Source: Blastomussa wellsi (taxonomy: Eukaryota > Cnidaria > Anthozoa > Scleractinia > Plerogyridae). Taken from it: a stretch of 64,000 nt of DNA. The DNA is taken from positions 461,001 through 525,000 of the forward strand of contig OX393567.1 in the NCBI GenBank assembly GCA_947652115.1, in the 5' to 3' direction. Every line of letters starts with the position of its first letter. Within the stretch, counting starts at the first letter, position 1. Below, piece after piece: positions 36,601 through 48,556 of this stretch. Both the position numbers and the translations under genes were made by a program. The notes beneath the pieces are model-generated. The model saw only the letters and a program-made list of their open reading frames with translations, had not been told where the DNA came from and did no database searches.

Positions 36601-39435
36601 ACTTGTTAGCTTGTTGGGTAGAAGAGTCAAAAGGTCACGTGCATGTCTGTTCTCGTAGCTAATATAATAAAAGAACAGAACTATGTTGCGTAACTGATTT
36701 GCTTTCTTTTTGTGGCGCAAACTATAGGAGGGAGCCAGCTTCCTTCAGCTTTTTTTGAAGAGCAGGTCACCGGTGGAAGACATCCAGAAGACGATAAGAG
36801 ATATACCATTGGTATCTATATGTTTTTACTGAATTTTTTACCATTGTCATTTTATGTTGAGAGAATCGAACCAAATGTGAATTCTTTACTCATTTTAAAA
36901 TTGACATTACCATCTATGAATAAACTGAAGGCAGTTAAATTTCGTCTCGTTAAAATTTTTCCATTTTCCTATACTTTAGCTACAGACAACGGAACATGTA
37001 AATAATTCTTACGATATTGTAAATTCTTAGACCTCTTATTACTATATGTGATTTGATGTTCATAGAACAGCTGAACCAAGCTGCCAGACACCGTAATGTA
37101 TATTTCGATACTGTCGGAGGAGATCCTTATGGTGAGTGAATGTATTAGTATTGAATAAAGCTTTCCACATAGTTTACAACCCAACTAGAAACACCTGTGG
37201 ACAATGATATGTTTTAATTTATATGATAAACGATTGTATAATCGCACAATCGGTTGTGATTAGTACGCGTATATACTTGTTTTCGAATTCTTGGTGGAGA
37301 CACTTTATCCTCACAATACCTCCTCTCAATAAACAAAGGAATATAAATGGCTACTGGCGAAATGTAGGAGCAACTTGACAGAATGCCCTGGAGTAACCTG
37401 AAATGAACAAGCATCTCGCACAGGAAGAGCAACAACATCCAACGGGAACAACCGAACACAAGAGCCTGGGCACGTCAACCATTAAGCTTGCAGGATATGC
37501 GGGCGTTTAACGATTGCACAAATAAAATGATGAAATTAGCTTCACTTTATTAAAACAGGACACAGCAGTCCAGTGCTTACCCGTTCACATATTGCTGTTC
37601 CTCACAAGAAGAGGAGGTCAATTCCGCAAGCTGCATTAGTATCTGCACGTGAGTATATAAATAATAACTGGTTACAATTAGCGAGGAAATTGGCTCCTTG
37701 GCTTTTATAGCACTGAGCTGAGTTACAGTTGTCAAAGAATTTGTTCCGTAAATAATTATTGAATGCTACTCATTGCCTTTCTTTCAGATGACTTTTGGAT
37801 CCTTCTTCTGTGCATTGCACTGTTCAGCAAACAATCTTTTGTTTTAAAGTAGCGGTTTTCTTTGTCTGAACCTTAGTTGTCTTAACTCGGCATTTTTTAT
37901 TCTTTTTTGAGTCCTACTTTGTAATGCCTCTTATGATTTGTTGTTGTACAGCTGGCGCCATCAGTCAATACTATCCAGCTGTACAATCCAGTCCAGCAGC
38001 CGAGAAACGAGATAGCATTGGTGAGTTAAAGACCAATCAAATAGAGAAGGGAAAACAGACGCACAGACAAACAGAAAACAACGCCGCAAATTGCACAGAA
38101 CAGAAAATTAATGGTACCTTTTAGGAAGGAAACAATGCTGCTAACAACCCGTGGCACGATAATTATATCAAATGAATTTTCCTCCAACATGCTGCTTGGA
38201 GGAAAAGCCATGACATTTGATGAATTGAAAACATGATTATAATTCTCCTTTGTCTATAGCCAGATTAAACTATGCTGCAAGGCACAGAAATGTTTATTTT
38301 GATTCAGTTGGTGGAGATCCCTACGGTAAGAAAACATCATCGTAATGTGGCATTGATTATAAACTCTAAAATAGTTGTTATGGTAAACGAAACATAACCA
38401 GTTTGCGTGTGATTTGGAACCGCATCACCATTTTCTACCCGCGTGGGCATTGTTGGATTTAGATTGCATAATCGCTTATCTGACGTCCAAGCTAAGCCGT
38501 ATAAATTCGAATAAAGGCGTTTCTGTCCACGCTATAGCGTTTTCAACTGCTTTCATCGTAAACACTGAAATTTTTCCTCACCAGAAACGCTTAAATGCAC
38601 GCTAGAGCATGCACAAATTACTCGGTTTTCAAAAAGGTCAGTTTTCGTCTTCCACACTAGCACACCTAGCTAGCGTTTTCATCTATCCTGAAGAGCGTTC
38701 TCAGAAAGGTCTGTTTTCGGAGACAAAACGTCGTTTAAGTGTGGAGAAAGGCCAAGTTTGTCAGCCTTGGTGAGGACGAGGCCTGTGAGTGTAACCGCTA
38801 TCTTCATAAAATTACTAGACAAGAGTGCCAAACCCGTGGCCGATTGAGCTCACGCGTTTTATTGAAACTAATTACACAAAGAGCCAGTTCAAATCTCAAT
38901 GGTTCAAGTATTTTGTGTAATAACATGCTTGTGGTGCAATAACTTGTTTTGCAGGCTCAAGCAGTCCTGTGCTGACGCGGCAACACATCTTAATTCACCA
39001 CAACAAGAGATCAGCTGAACAGAAGAATACAGGGTAAGGAGTATTGTAAAACACTCAACATACTTCTATGAAGTTTTAAAACAGGCCACTGGATAAAAAA
39101 AAATAATAAAATCTACAGACTTTTCGTTTAGGAAACGAATAACTACAACCGCAGCAACTCTAAATGATGCTCGATTTTCCCTCAATCTTAATAAATACTA
39201 TAGTCGATAAAAAGCATAAAAATTTTACTTGCTGACCCGGGATGGATTCCTGGAATTGGCGTCATTGGTGAGTTGACTCTGTTGTTGCTTCTCGTCCTTG
39301 CTCCGAGCTTTTTTGACGGATGTTCCGGTTTTCCTCCCTCCACAAAAACCAAACACTTCTTCGACCGGTTAGCTCAGTTGGTAGAGCGCCGGACTACCGT
39401 GCGGGAGGTCTCGGGTTCGAATCCCAGATCGGACA

Positions 39436-39467
<32 letters not shown>

Positions 39468-39968
39468 CCTTGTAATTACATCTGCAAATGGTTAGATTTT
39501 CTAGTCTTCTCGGATAAGGACGATAAAATCGTAGGTCCCGTCTCCTGCATCTTCAATGTTACGGGTCAGCAAAGGACGTTAAAGAACCCACACACTAATC
39601 GTAAAGAGTAGGGGACCGAGTTCCCGGTGCTGTGGTCTGGTCTGTTTGCATAATGTACCCATGAGTTTGGTGGGTTGGGTGAGGTCATGAATGGACTGAT
39701 AGCGGCTGCCATAGGCGCCTTAACATGCTGATGTCCGATCTCACCCTGACTAGAAATCTAAAGCGCATTGGAACATGCACATGGAAAATGCGCTATATAA
39801 ATCCATTACCATTAAATTCCTATTCTATCGGGAGAAGTGGACAAAGAAATCACTCTGTGGAAATTCCATTTCAAGTTCCCATTCATATATATATATTTAT
39901 TTATTTATTTATTTTATTTTACTTTTTATTGTAGGGAAACATTGAAGAAGAAGCTGCAACTCGACTAA
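33656..39968 (+). CDS. Gene B: secreted three-repeat protein, candidate multi-copy peptide precursor
   Basis: Exons: 33656-33713, 33912-33989, 34521-34601, 35229-35294, 36177-36257, 36728-36811, 37066-37131, 37559-37648, 37952-38020, 38260-38325, 38955-39033, 39935-39968; 852 nt, 283 aa. All introns are phase 1 except the last (phase 2). Exon 1 is a signal peptide (MVSILCGVVVLC). Three repeats follow, each over three exons: a spacer (LPSAFFEEQITGGRHPADDKR in repeats 1-2), a 66-nt exon with NQAARHRNVYFDTVGGDPYG, and an exon with SSPVLTRSHIAVPHKKRR. In each repeat a 41-42 residue segment lies between KR and KKRR (or KR in repeat 3), as in neuropeptide or other prohormone precursors. No known family recognised; receptor and function unknown. 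An AATAAA is at 40028. Alternatives are a repetitive matrix or structural protein. Confidence 0.8.
35606..36041. mobile_element. Foldback-type repeat in gene B intron
   Basis: AAGAAGCCTAAGCCATG (about 35896) and its inverse CATGGCTTAGGCTTCTT (about 36025) enclose an inner hairpin with TGTAGAAAACACTCG and CGTGTTTTCTACA. The left part begins GACTCGTGCGCGCTCTGATT; a similar GGTGCGCGCTGATTGG occurs near 34963. Confidence 0.6.
37296..37440 (+). mobile_element. 5'-truncated, decayed SINE
   Basis: GACACTTTATCCTCACAATACC, ATGGCTACTGGCGAAA and AAGCATCTCGCACAGG match the body and tail of the SINE at 23020, without the tRNA head. Confidence 0.5.
39361..39815 (+). mobile_element. Second tRNA-derived SINE family, near full length
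   Basis: Head GGTTAGCTCAGTTGGTAGAG (A-box) and GGTTCGAATCC (B-box) resemble a tRNA, but the anticodon stem is mismatched. A long non-tRNA body follows to the AAATGCGCTATATAAAT end. It sits in the last intron of gene B. Not a functional tRNA gene in my view. Confidence 0.8.
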
Positions 39969-41057
39969 TCCAAGTTCATATCTGAACTCTGTATATATAA
40001 TATAGAATTAACGACACGGGGAAATGAAATAAAAACCTTATTTGTTATTTATTTATAAATTGTTCAATTTAATTGAGAAGGCTAGCTTACTTTGTTCTCG
40101 ATCCTTTTAAAAAATGAAAGCACTGAAGTCGAAGAAGCAATATTTGTGCAGTTGTGTGTCCATGTAGTAAATGCAACCCTCAAAATATTAATTATTTAAA
40201 AGAAAACCGAACGGATGTTGCAGAACGTTACAAAAAGGCTGGCTCAGTCCCTTCGGTAGAGGCATAAAGCTACGCGATTGGTGATATCCCCGACTTCCTT
40301 AGCTTTTCTCTCCAAATTCAATCTTGGGGTAAAATAAGAGCTAATGGTTCATGTACGTAGTACGCGTGAAGAAAATATAACATTTATTTAGTTTTGTCAG
40401 TTTGTTTGACATAAATAATAGCGCTGTGTATACTATTTTAGCGCTTTTGCAGTTTAAACTGGCACAACACAAGTGCTTTGCTATTTCTTACTGTTTTTCA
40501 CTGTTTGTAATGTGTACAAAATTCATTCCCTCTTACCGTCTCATTAATGACACATAATGTGACAACTGCAACTGAAGAGACTAGCCATAGAGGAATAGTT
40601 CGGCTGAAATTCTGTTTATACTGCCTTGAGGTTCGAACTTAGTTATCAATCATTCGGGACATACCCGATGCAAGGTCATTTAATGTGGTTGTGTTAAAAG
40701 GTTATATGCCAGTGTACCAAGTCTGAACTCGATATTTTGCGCGGTTATATAGGCTATTTACATATTGTTATTTATATATTGCAGCTTCCCGATTTGTACT
40801 TTGAAGAATTAAGGACCTCAAAAGAATAGATAGTTAGCTGCTGTTTCGTTATCGACCACTACATTTAATCGAAAACATATTTTACCTGATGCAAGGATAG
40901 TTGTCAAAAACTAAACGAATCACTTCCATACCGAAAGGAGCCCAGAAACGTAGTTCTCGACAGCTATTAGTTGCCGGCAGCTAAGTAAAGGAAGCTGCCT
41001 AGTTGTCGACAGCTAAACTTTATTATCGCGTTTAGTTGCCAACAACACGTGAGTGTC
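39969..41057. other. Tail-to-tail intergenic space between genes B and C
   Basis: About 1.1 kb containing the poly(A) signal of gene B (AATAAA at 40028-40033). No additional gene seen. Confidence 0.5.
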
Positions 41058-44000
41058 TCACATACCACGTCGTTTGATTGTGGACAACAAATAGCTGTCG
41101 AGAATTGAATGGCTAGTCTGTAGAGGCCACAAGGGTGATACGTAGTAAGGTGGCGATCCTTGTATTGAATTGTTCATAAATGATTGAGGTTCCTGTTTTG
41201 AGTCGACAGGGTTAAGTTGCAGGAAGGCTTCTTCTTTTTCTTCCATGTCTTGGAAAGAAGACTTCTTGTTGACTTAAAACTTGATAGTTGCTGAAAGCTG
41301 TTGAGAAAAAAAAAATGAATTAATATTTATGTGAAAAGAGCCGTAGTCACCAATAATTGGTGTGGAAATTTAGCAAAATCATTATTTAATAAGTGCATTT
41401 ACCTTTTACGATTTTAGAGAAGATACCTATTTAAAGCACAATGCAGGTCGAATTTCTTTATTTACCATTAAATGGACAATAGGCTGTGGTGGACCCTGAT
41501 TGCTTGTTTTTAAGAGCTGGCATAAGTTGTTATATGCAACAAAGCTAAAAGAAGATTATGACCACAGTAAATGGAACAATGATATCTCTCACTGACCTGG
41601 GTATTGAAAGTAACGAAGGCTATTTCTTAATACTTACATTGACTGTCACCAGCGATTCCGTCAAATATGACGTTTCTATGACGAGCTCTTTGATTTTGAG
41701 ATGCTACAAAAACAAAAATCGCACGAATAAAATATTTTATTTCAACTGAATATTGATGCTGGTTTCAAGGGAAATTTTTAACAGTAAGTAATGTGATCGA
41801 GGCATACCTGATAAAAAGACGATACTCTCTTGAATTGTTTCATTATTGTTTTTGCCCAGAAGAATATTCCTTCTAACGATTGTTCTACAACTTTGTTTTA
41901 CAATACAATCAAAAGGAGGCTAGCAATGACACAATCTGATTGGTTGATTGTAGCTAATGGATCTCTAACTACCTCGGTCGTGTAATAAATCTATACATTA
42001 CTCAACATACCTAGATACTTGTCTCCAAAGCCCCACTCTTCTGCTTTTGGTTTGGCAGTGGTATGGAAACCAATAGGTGAAGGTGGTTTGGCTGTTACAG
42101 GCACAGGTGGAGGCGTCATCGATAGACGTGACGGAGGAGGTTTTGTCATGTCTATCGAAGGAGAATTCAGTTGTGGGCCTGAAGGAATGTTCAATGTTTC
42201 TTTTGAATGTGAAGACACTACAGGTGCTGCAGAAGCGATCGGGGACACCTCGATTATCGGTGAGGTTGTTGGCGATTGCTCCGGCGTTGGAGTCGTCGAG
42301 CTGATGGAATTTGTCGGGGAAGAGGTGGAGGGAGGTGCCTCCAGTGAAGAATTTGAGATGGACGGAATGGTGCTGAAAGAAGTGTTTTTCTCAAGCCAGC
42401 CCAAGCCAGGGAAAGTGATGTTTTGGGGAATAACCAGAGCCGAGGAATTGGCCATTTCCAATGTCGGAATTGTGCTATTTGAGGATTCGACTTTAACACT
42501 TGTTGCACCTGCAGGTGCTGGTGCAGGGACAGTGGCATTAAGTGGAGACGAGGAGACATTGATCTGCTGGGAAGATGTGCTATTTATAGCTGAAGTGTTT
42601 GTCGCTGCAGGAATAGAACTACCCACAGACGTGGAATTTCCAGCCTGCAGGGTCCCTTCTGATAAAAAGGGGTGTAAGGGAGAAGGAAGAAATAAGACTG
42701 TGTCTTTCTCTGGAGGCGTTGCAATGATGTACGAAGCATTTTCATATTCGGAATTTAGCGTCGGCAATGATGAGGAAGATGGTTTGGAAATAGAGGGTTG
42801 GGCGGGGGCAGGTGAATGATTTTTCTCAGGAGTGGAAGATGATCCAGATGCTGGTGAAAATGGAGGAGAAGACGATACGCCTGAGATTCTGTTAGATGCT
42901 GGGACTGGAGACGAAGCTGAGGCTGAAGCTTGAGCTGGAGCTGGAGCTGGGGACACAGCTGACGAAGAATACGAGCTGGCTACAGGCTCTGAAGGTGATT
43001 GTGGAGGTGAAGATGACGACGTTGGAGCAGGGTAGCCATAATAGCTGGGTGCCGGTTGCGCGGGGGCCGAGTTTGCAGACGTTGAAGGAGCTCCATAGGC
43101 CTGGTAAGTAGCTTGAGATGGAGAGCTTGCTGGAGAACTGTAATAGTTAGACGTCTGCTGTGGGGTAGACGGTGGAGATGATATACTGCTTGGCTGGTAT
43201 GATGGTGGCGCTGCTCGATAATTGTATGAGGTTGTTGTGTACTGTGATGCCGGTGCCGGAGCAGGTGTTTGCAAAGCAGAAGAAGCTGCTAGCATAGAGG
43301 AATAGTTACTACCATCTGCTGACGGCTGCGAACTAGCGGATGCTGTTGAAGAAGAGGCAGGTCTGCTAACATCTGGCTGAGACGCAACACCTTCAGAAGC
43401 CGATGTGCTGTTAACTATAGTGTAAGAAACAGGTGAATTAATAAATTGAGTTTGGGTTGTGCCTTCCTGTCCTGCTTCTGGGCTCAGTACATTATATACA
43501 GGATAGCTGTCAGTCTGTGTATTGAATGTTGTATTTCCTTTCGAAGTATCTCCAGATGTATTGGTGCTATTGATTGTGGAAGCCGTAGGCGTCTGTGACG
43601 TTTCCTGGTTATAGCTGCTAACGTAATAAATGGGATAACTATCGGTTTTATTACTGAAAGATGCGCTTTCTGTTGACATGGCAGGGAGTGAAGTGACGTT
43701 GCTGAAACTTAGTGTTTGCTGTGTTTCATTGTCAGGTCTGGTCACATAATACACTGGATATCTATTATTGTTTGTACTTGGTGGTACATTAGCTACCGAC
43801 GAGGACACCGGAACAGTTACATTCGACACAGGCTGTGAAGCTGTTCTTGGCTGTTCATAACTTGACACATAATATACCGGATAACCGTTATCAACAGTTG
43901 AATTTGATGAAGATGGAGCTGCAGAGTTATATGCAGTCAGTGCATAAGAACTACTCTTGTTGTATACTTGTTCTGTTGATGCTGAAGATGGTTGGGTTAT

Positions 44001-45069
44001 TGAATTGTTGGCTTGTGCGGGGACAGCTTGAGCACCATTTTGGGTTGCTAGTTGCTGTTGTCCATTTTCCGTTGTCGTAGTTGATGCAACGGCTGTTCCG
44101 GGACTGCTGTTCCAACCATCTGAGTCTGAGGTTTCTATTGAATATCGAAAAATCAATTCAGTTTAAAGACGAAAATAGTTTTACAGAGCAGACTCGCTAA
44201 TGTGCATTAAACATAACTTGAATGAGTTAATTCAGGAATGATTTAACTTAAAATACTCGTTGGATCAATATAACATATGGAAGAGGAACCACTGAAATCA
44301 TATCTTCCAGTTGTCAATTCTTTTTTTGTTTTCTCAATTCTGTACTTACGTGAAGGCATCGTTCCTGTTTGCAGTGCAGCATTTTGGCTTGAAGTGTACT
44401 GCGATGAGGACGTCGTGTACCCTGGATAACCAGGGTATTCTTAAAGAAAAAAGAAACATTTCAAACAACTCAATAGGATTTCATGATCTAGATATGATCA
44501 TTCATCAATGTAGCCTAGGCTATAATATTCGAAAAAATATCGACCCGAGCAAGTCGGTAAACACAACTCTTGCTATATAAACATTTTCCAAACAATTTTA
44601 ACGACGACTGTACGAAGGACTGAGAATAACTAACGAACAGATCCAGGTGGACGTGTGGGAAATGCCATCTTTAGCATCTTCCAGAATATTCCTTCTCAGT
44701 GCATCACTGAAAGCAGATAACCAAACGATATACTTCGAAAAAAATTGGAAAAGAGCTGAATAAGTGCACCTTGACACGGCAAACAGTAAGACAGGAAATC
44801 TAAAGACCAACTCTGGAGGAAAACCTTTATAAGGTTATATTTCACTAATCCAGAAAAAAGTGAGAGGAAGATTAAATATTTCCGTTTAAGACCTCACCTT
44901 GATTCGCAACTTGTCTTCTATAGAGTTTTGAAGAGAACTCTAAGTAACAGATAAATGATCTAAAGATTAGTTAAAGAACTACAAAATCGCAAGCTAGGAA
45001 AAATTGCTTAAAATTGTCAATGCAATCTCCAGTTATATTTACCTCTTGCAATACGAACATCGAGCGGAG
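41058..45069 (-). CDS. Gene C: Ser/Thr/Pro-rich protein with Tyr-rich motifs and a gene-B-type C-terminal exon (5' end not found)
   Basis: Exons on the minus strand: 45069-45043, 44439-44350, 44134-42011, 41703-41638, 41248-41058; 832 aa so far, all introns phase 1. The signal-peptide exon was not identified, so this is 5' partial. The 2.1-kb exon is rich in Ser, Thr, Pro, Ala and N-glycosylation sequons. It contains four YPVYYV-like motifs (YPVYYV twice, YPIYYV, YPVYNV) spaced 41, 41 and 44 residues apart. The next exon is exactly 66 nt and encodes NQRARHRNVIFDGIAGDSQ, homologous to the repeated 66-nt exon of gene B. The last exon ends STIKRRGM. The plus-strand frame opposite (42019-42819) is an antisense shadow. 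Function unknown: mucin-like, adhesive, matrix or peptide precursor are possible. The 27-nt exon is the least certain. Confidence 0.72.
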
Positions 45070-48000
45070 CTGAAAATAAATAGAAAATGATACAAAACCC
45101 ATCAGAACACCATTTATTTATTGTGCATTTATTAGGAATATCCATGGCTCTAGATTCCAATGGCTCTAAGAAAATCTTTAAAATACTCATGCAGCTAAGA
45201 CAAATCGTCAACATTTTCAGAAATCAGTATTTTTTTGAAGCTGTATTTGACAAGGTTTACTGCATACTGATAGGAGTAAGAGTGGAGATGAACTGAAACA
45301 AGCAGTCCCACCTGAATAAACTGATGTACAAACGCATATTATCACAGGAATAAGGTGAAGTAAGCTCATTTCTTCCTTGTTCTCATGCGAGGTAGACCTG
45401 TTTGGAAAAAATAAAACGTTTTAACGTGTCTAGGACACAGCACTCTTCCGTAAACAAGAGCTGGTGAGCAAATCAAGCATGGTAAGGAACCTGTTGTTTG
45501 TTGCTACGATATCGCTGGTCAAGTTATGAGCGATACTTTGGTTCATTACACATACAGTAGTCAATACTCTGCGATCCATCGAGTATCCCGGAATATTAGT
45601 TAACCAATGCCTCAACGACGTACATGATAACACTTAACAGCAGTAAAACTTTTCACTGGAAAATATTTTAAACGCACTCAGATACGTTTCTGTTCACAGA
45701 TTTTCAATGACTGATTGATATCGCCAAGCGTTCATTATATTAGCTGAAGTGAGACATTTCGCATGTATGTGCTTACATACCGAGAGGTAGCAAGGGCTCA
45801 CTAAAATTTACTTTGCCATGAAGAAAGCCTTTCCATACATAACTAAAATTAACTCAACTCCTCAGTGAGTTCTGATTCTACATGTAATCGTGCAAAAATT
45901 ATTATCTTTCTTTGGAGATATGACAGAATGGGTGTTCCCAACACCAACATTTCAGGGTTAACTGTGACAAGAGTGATCATGCTTTCAATTCTCCCTACTT
46001 GTACTTGACGTATCACAGTAAGGAAAATTGAGTTCCTTATATCGGACCTTAACTTGATAACATTGCATGCGCTACAATGTGTGATTTATTTCAAAGGCTT
46101 CTTGTAATAAGTTTCTTTTAGGATCCGACTCCGGTATCCGTTGAGTGTTTAAACAAAAAATACGTGATTATAATTGTGATATTCATAGAGAAGAAAATGC
46201 TGCGCTTTCCTGCGTCAGTGAGTTCAAGCTCTGAACAGTTTACTGAAACTAACGACATTTAAACGGCTTTATTCGTGTACTATGTTATTATATTATTACT
46301 CACTATGCTTAATTAAATGATCAAGAGATCATCTGGTTAAAATAATGCTTTGCTAAACTCCCTGTGCCAATAGGAATGACGTAACTTAGCGGAAACGAGA
46401 TCTAACTGCACGTGAGAAGCAAGCAAGCTATTATGGTTTGCCTTAATTTCTGTTTCATGTAGCAGCGTCTTTTAATCACAACCTAATAGGGTGACAACGC
46501 TTTTCTTGCTGTAAGTATGTTCTGACGCCCCCGTCAGAGGAATTGCAGAGAATTACTGTATATTCATAGACCAAAGTTGAAGTTAATAAATGCTTTCTCC
46601 TGTGAAGTTAAGAGAGTGGGCGTTGAATTGCCATGAAACACCAACCTATCTCAAAATTCACAAGAGATGTCACTAAAACGAAATTGACAAATTTATTTAA
46701 GAGGTTGGTGTGTGCGGGGAGACAATTTCGAAGGAAACACTATCACGAACGTTGCAGAAATTTCAAAGCAATTTAAAGTCATAAAACTAAAACAAAATTC
46801 ACTACCAGAAAGCAAACATGAAATTTTCTACTTAAATTTAATTTATCAACTGGTGACTAACCTTGGTCAATCGTTTTATTTTCACTCACAAAGCGTTCCT
46901 CTTTGTAGAAAACGTCTCCTTAACCAATAAATCCTGACAGAGAATGACAAAACGGCCAGCTTGAAAGACCCTTGGGAGTTTTGTAATAATATAGCTGATT
47001 TCTAATAAATTAAAACTGCGTTCAAATCTCAGGAATGAAGGAATTTTTTTCGTTAGGTGGCTGCGACAGGTGGCGGGCGGCACCAGTCCTTGATCTTTGA
47101 CGTCACTTTAGTGCCCAGTCTTTACTAAGCAGACCGTCACAGCTGACATATTTTCTTTGACGATTGAAACTAGCGCTTGTCTGCCAGGCACTTAATTGCA
47201 AGACGTCCTTCTTGCGAATCGCCCCTCGGGTCGGGAGCGAAGGACGCAGGCTGATTAAGTGTCTCCTGGTGAGAACTTTAAGAGTTGGCCAAAACGACTT
47301 AGTATCCTTAATCAGTGTCAAACATGGAGCTTTTACGAGGCATCTTAAGGTGATTCCCCAGTATTGCATTGCGCATCCTCACTGCGGAGAATTTTACACG
47401 TGCTTTTGCGCGCACAAACACTTTATGGCGGATTTTCCTATATAGATTAGCTCACGAGATAGATAAACAATCACGGCCTTGAGAATGAATCGAGGGACGT
47501 TTTGAGGCGATGTCGTTTAAATTTTCGTGATTTTGCCACAAATTATATGTAACGCTGTTCCATATAATCGAGATTTCCCTGCTATCAAGACTTTTACAAA
47601 GTATTCCTTTAATAATATTTGCTTTTACCTACCGTAAAATGTACCGTTGATCGATCAAATAACGCGCGTGATTAGCACAGGTACAGCGATAAATGCGATA
47701 AGATTGGCCCATCATATCTCTTTTGCGAGCAGAATGACCTATTTTTTTAATTGTTTTCATTGAGGGAAAGTTTCAAAAAATTGTTCGATGACTACTGTAT
47801 TGACCAAAAGCATAATACACAACACAACCCTTTCTTTTGAATATTTTATTTTTCATAAATAAATGTACTGTAGTTAAGTTAACTGTAGCCCATAAATATA
47901 GAAATATAAAGCATGTAAAACTTCTGTTCATGTGGCAAATTAATTGCTGCAAACGCAAAAATTAACTGTTGTTGTTAACAAAAAATTCAATGTTTACATA

Positions 48001-48556
48001 TGTACATGTGTTATACCAGTAAAACACTACTATCATAACATGTCTGTACATCTATGCAATATTTTTTAGATTTTTCTCGCGTCTAAAAAATTAAAGGATA
48101 GCACAAATAAATAACGGATTTTCTCTTGACAGAGCAATTTTACTCGAGATGCTTTTCTTCATCCTTTCTGTTCAACGAATCTGGTAGTGGCCGAGCTGAA
48201 AATCACCCAGTCACGCTTTTGAGCAATAGTAACAACAGAAACACCCCCCCCCCCCCCCCAAAAAAAAAGTAAATGTTTGGGAAAACTATGTTCGTGGTAC
48301 AGCAGTCCTCCCAAGGCGAATTCTCATGTCTTGAAAATAACTGAGGTCGAAACTTTTGAAACGGTTTTATCTAATTTTTGCCTACTTTGAGCTTAGATAA
48401 CACAGGTAAAGTAAAAAGAATATTTGAATTAAACTCATAATAAAGGAACATCTCGTTATTACATCATCTCGACAACGCTCGCTTCACCACTGTACGGATG
48501 GGTAATTCGATAGCGCAGTCTTGAGTTTACTCTACCGACAGTAGAAGGAAGTGATT
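45070..48556. other. Region upstream of gene C, no complete gene recognised
   Basis: It must hold the missing 5' exon(s) of gene C, but I could not pick out a signal-peptide exon with a phase-1 donor. A GC-richer stretch at 47040-47440 stands out from the AT-rich surroundings. A C-run followed by an A-run at 48244-48269 is simple sequence. Confidence 0.35.

Noticed and set aside
39361..39435. Possible tRNA gene
   Set aside because: Has A and B boxes, but a mismatched anticodon stem and a long SINE body follow.
42019..42819. 266-codon plus-strand frame
   Set aside because: Antisense shadow of the large gene C exon, caused by its skewed composition.
44899..44918. Small minus-strand exon candidate (EDKLRIK)
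   Set aside because: Its donor gives phase 0, which does not join to the phase-1 exon at 44350-44439.
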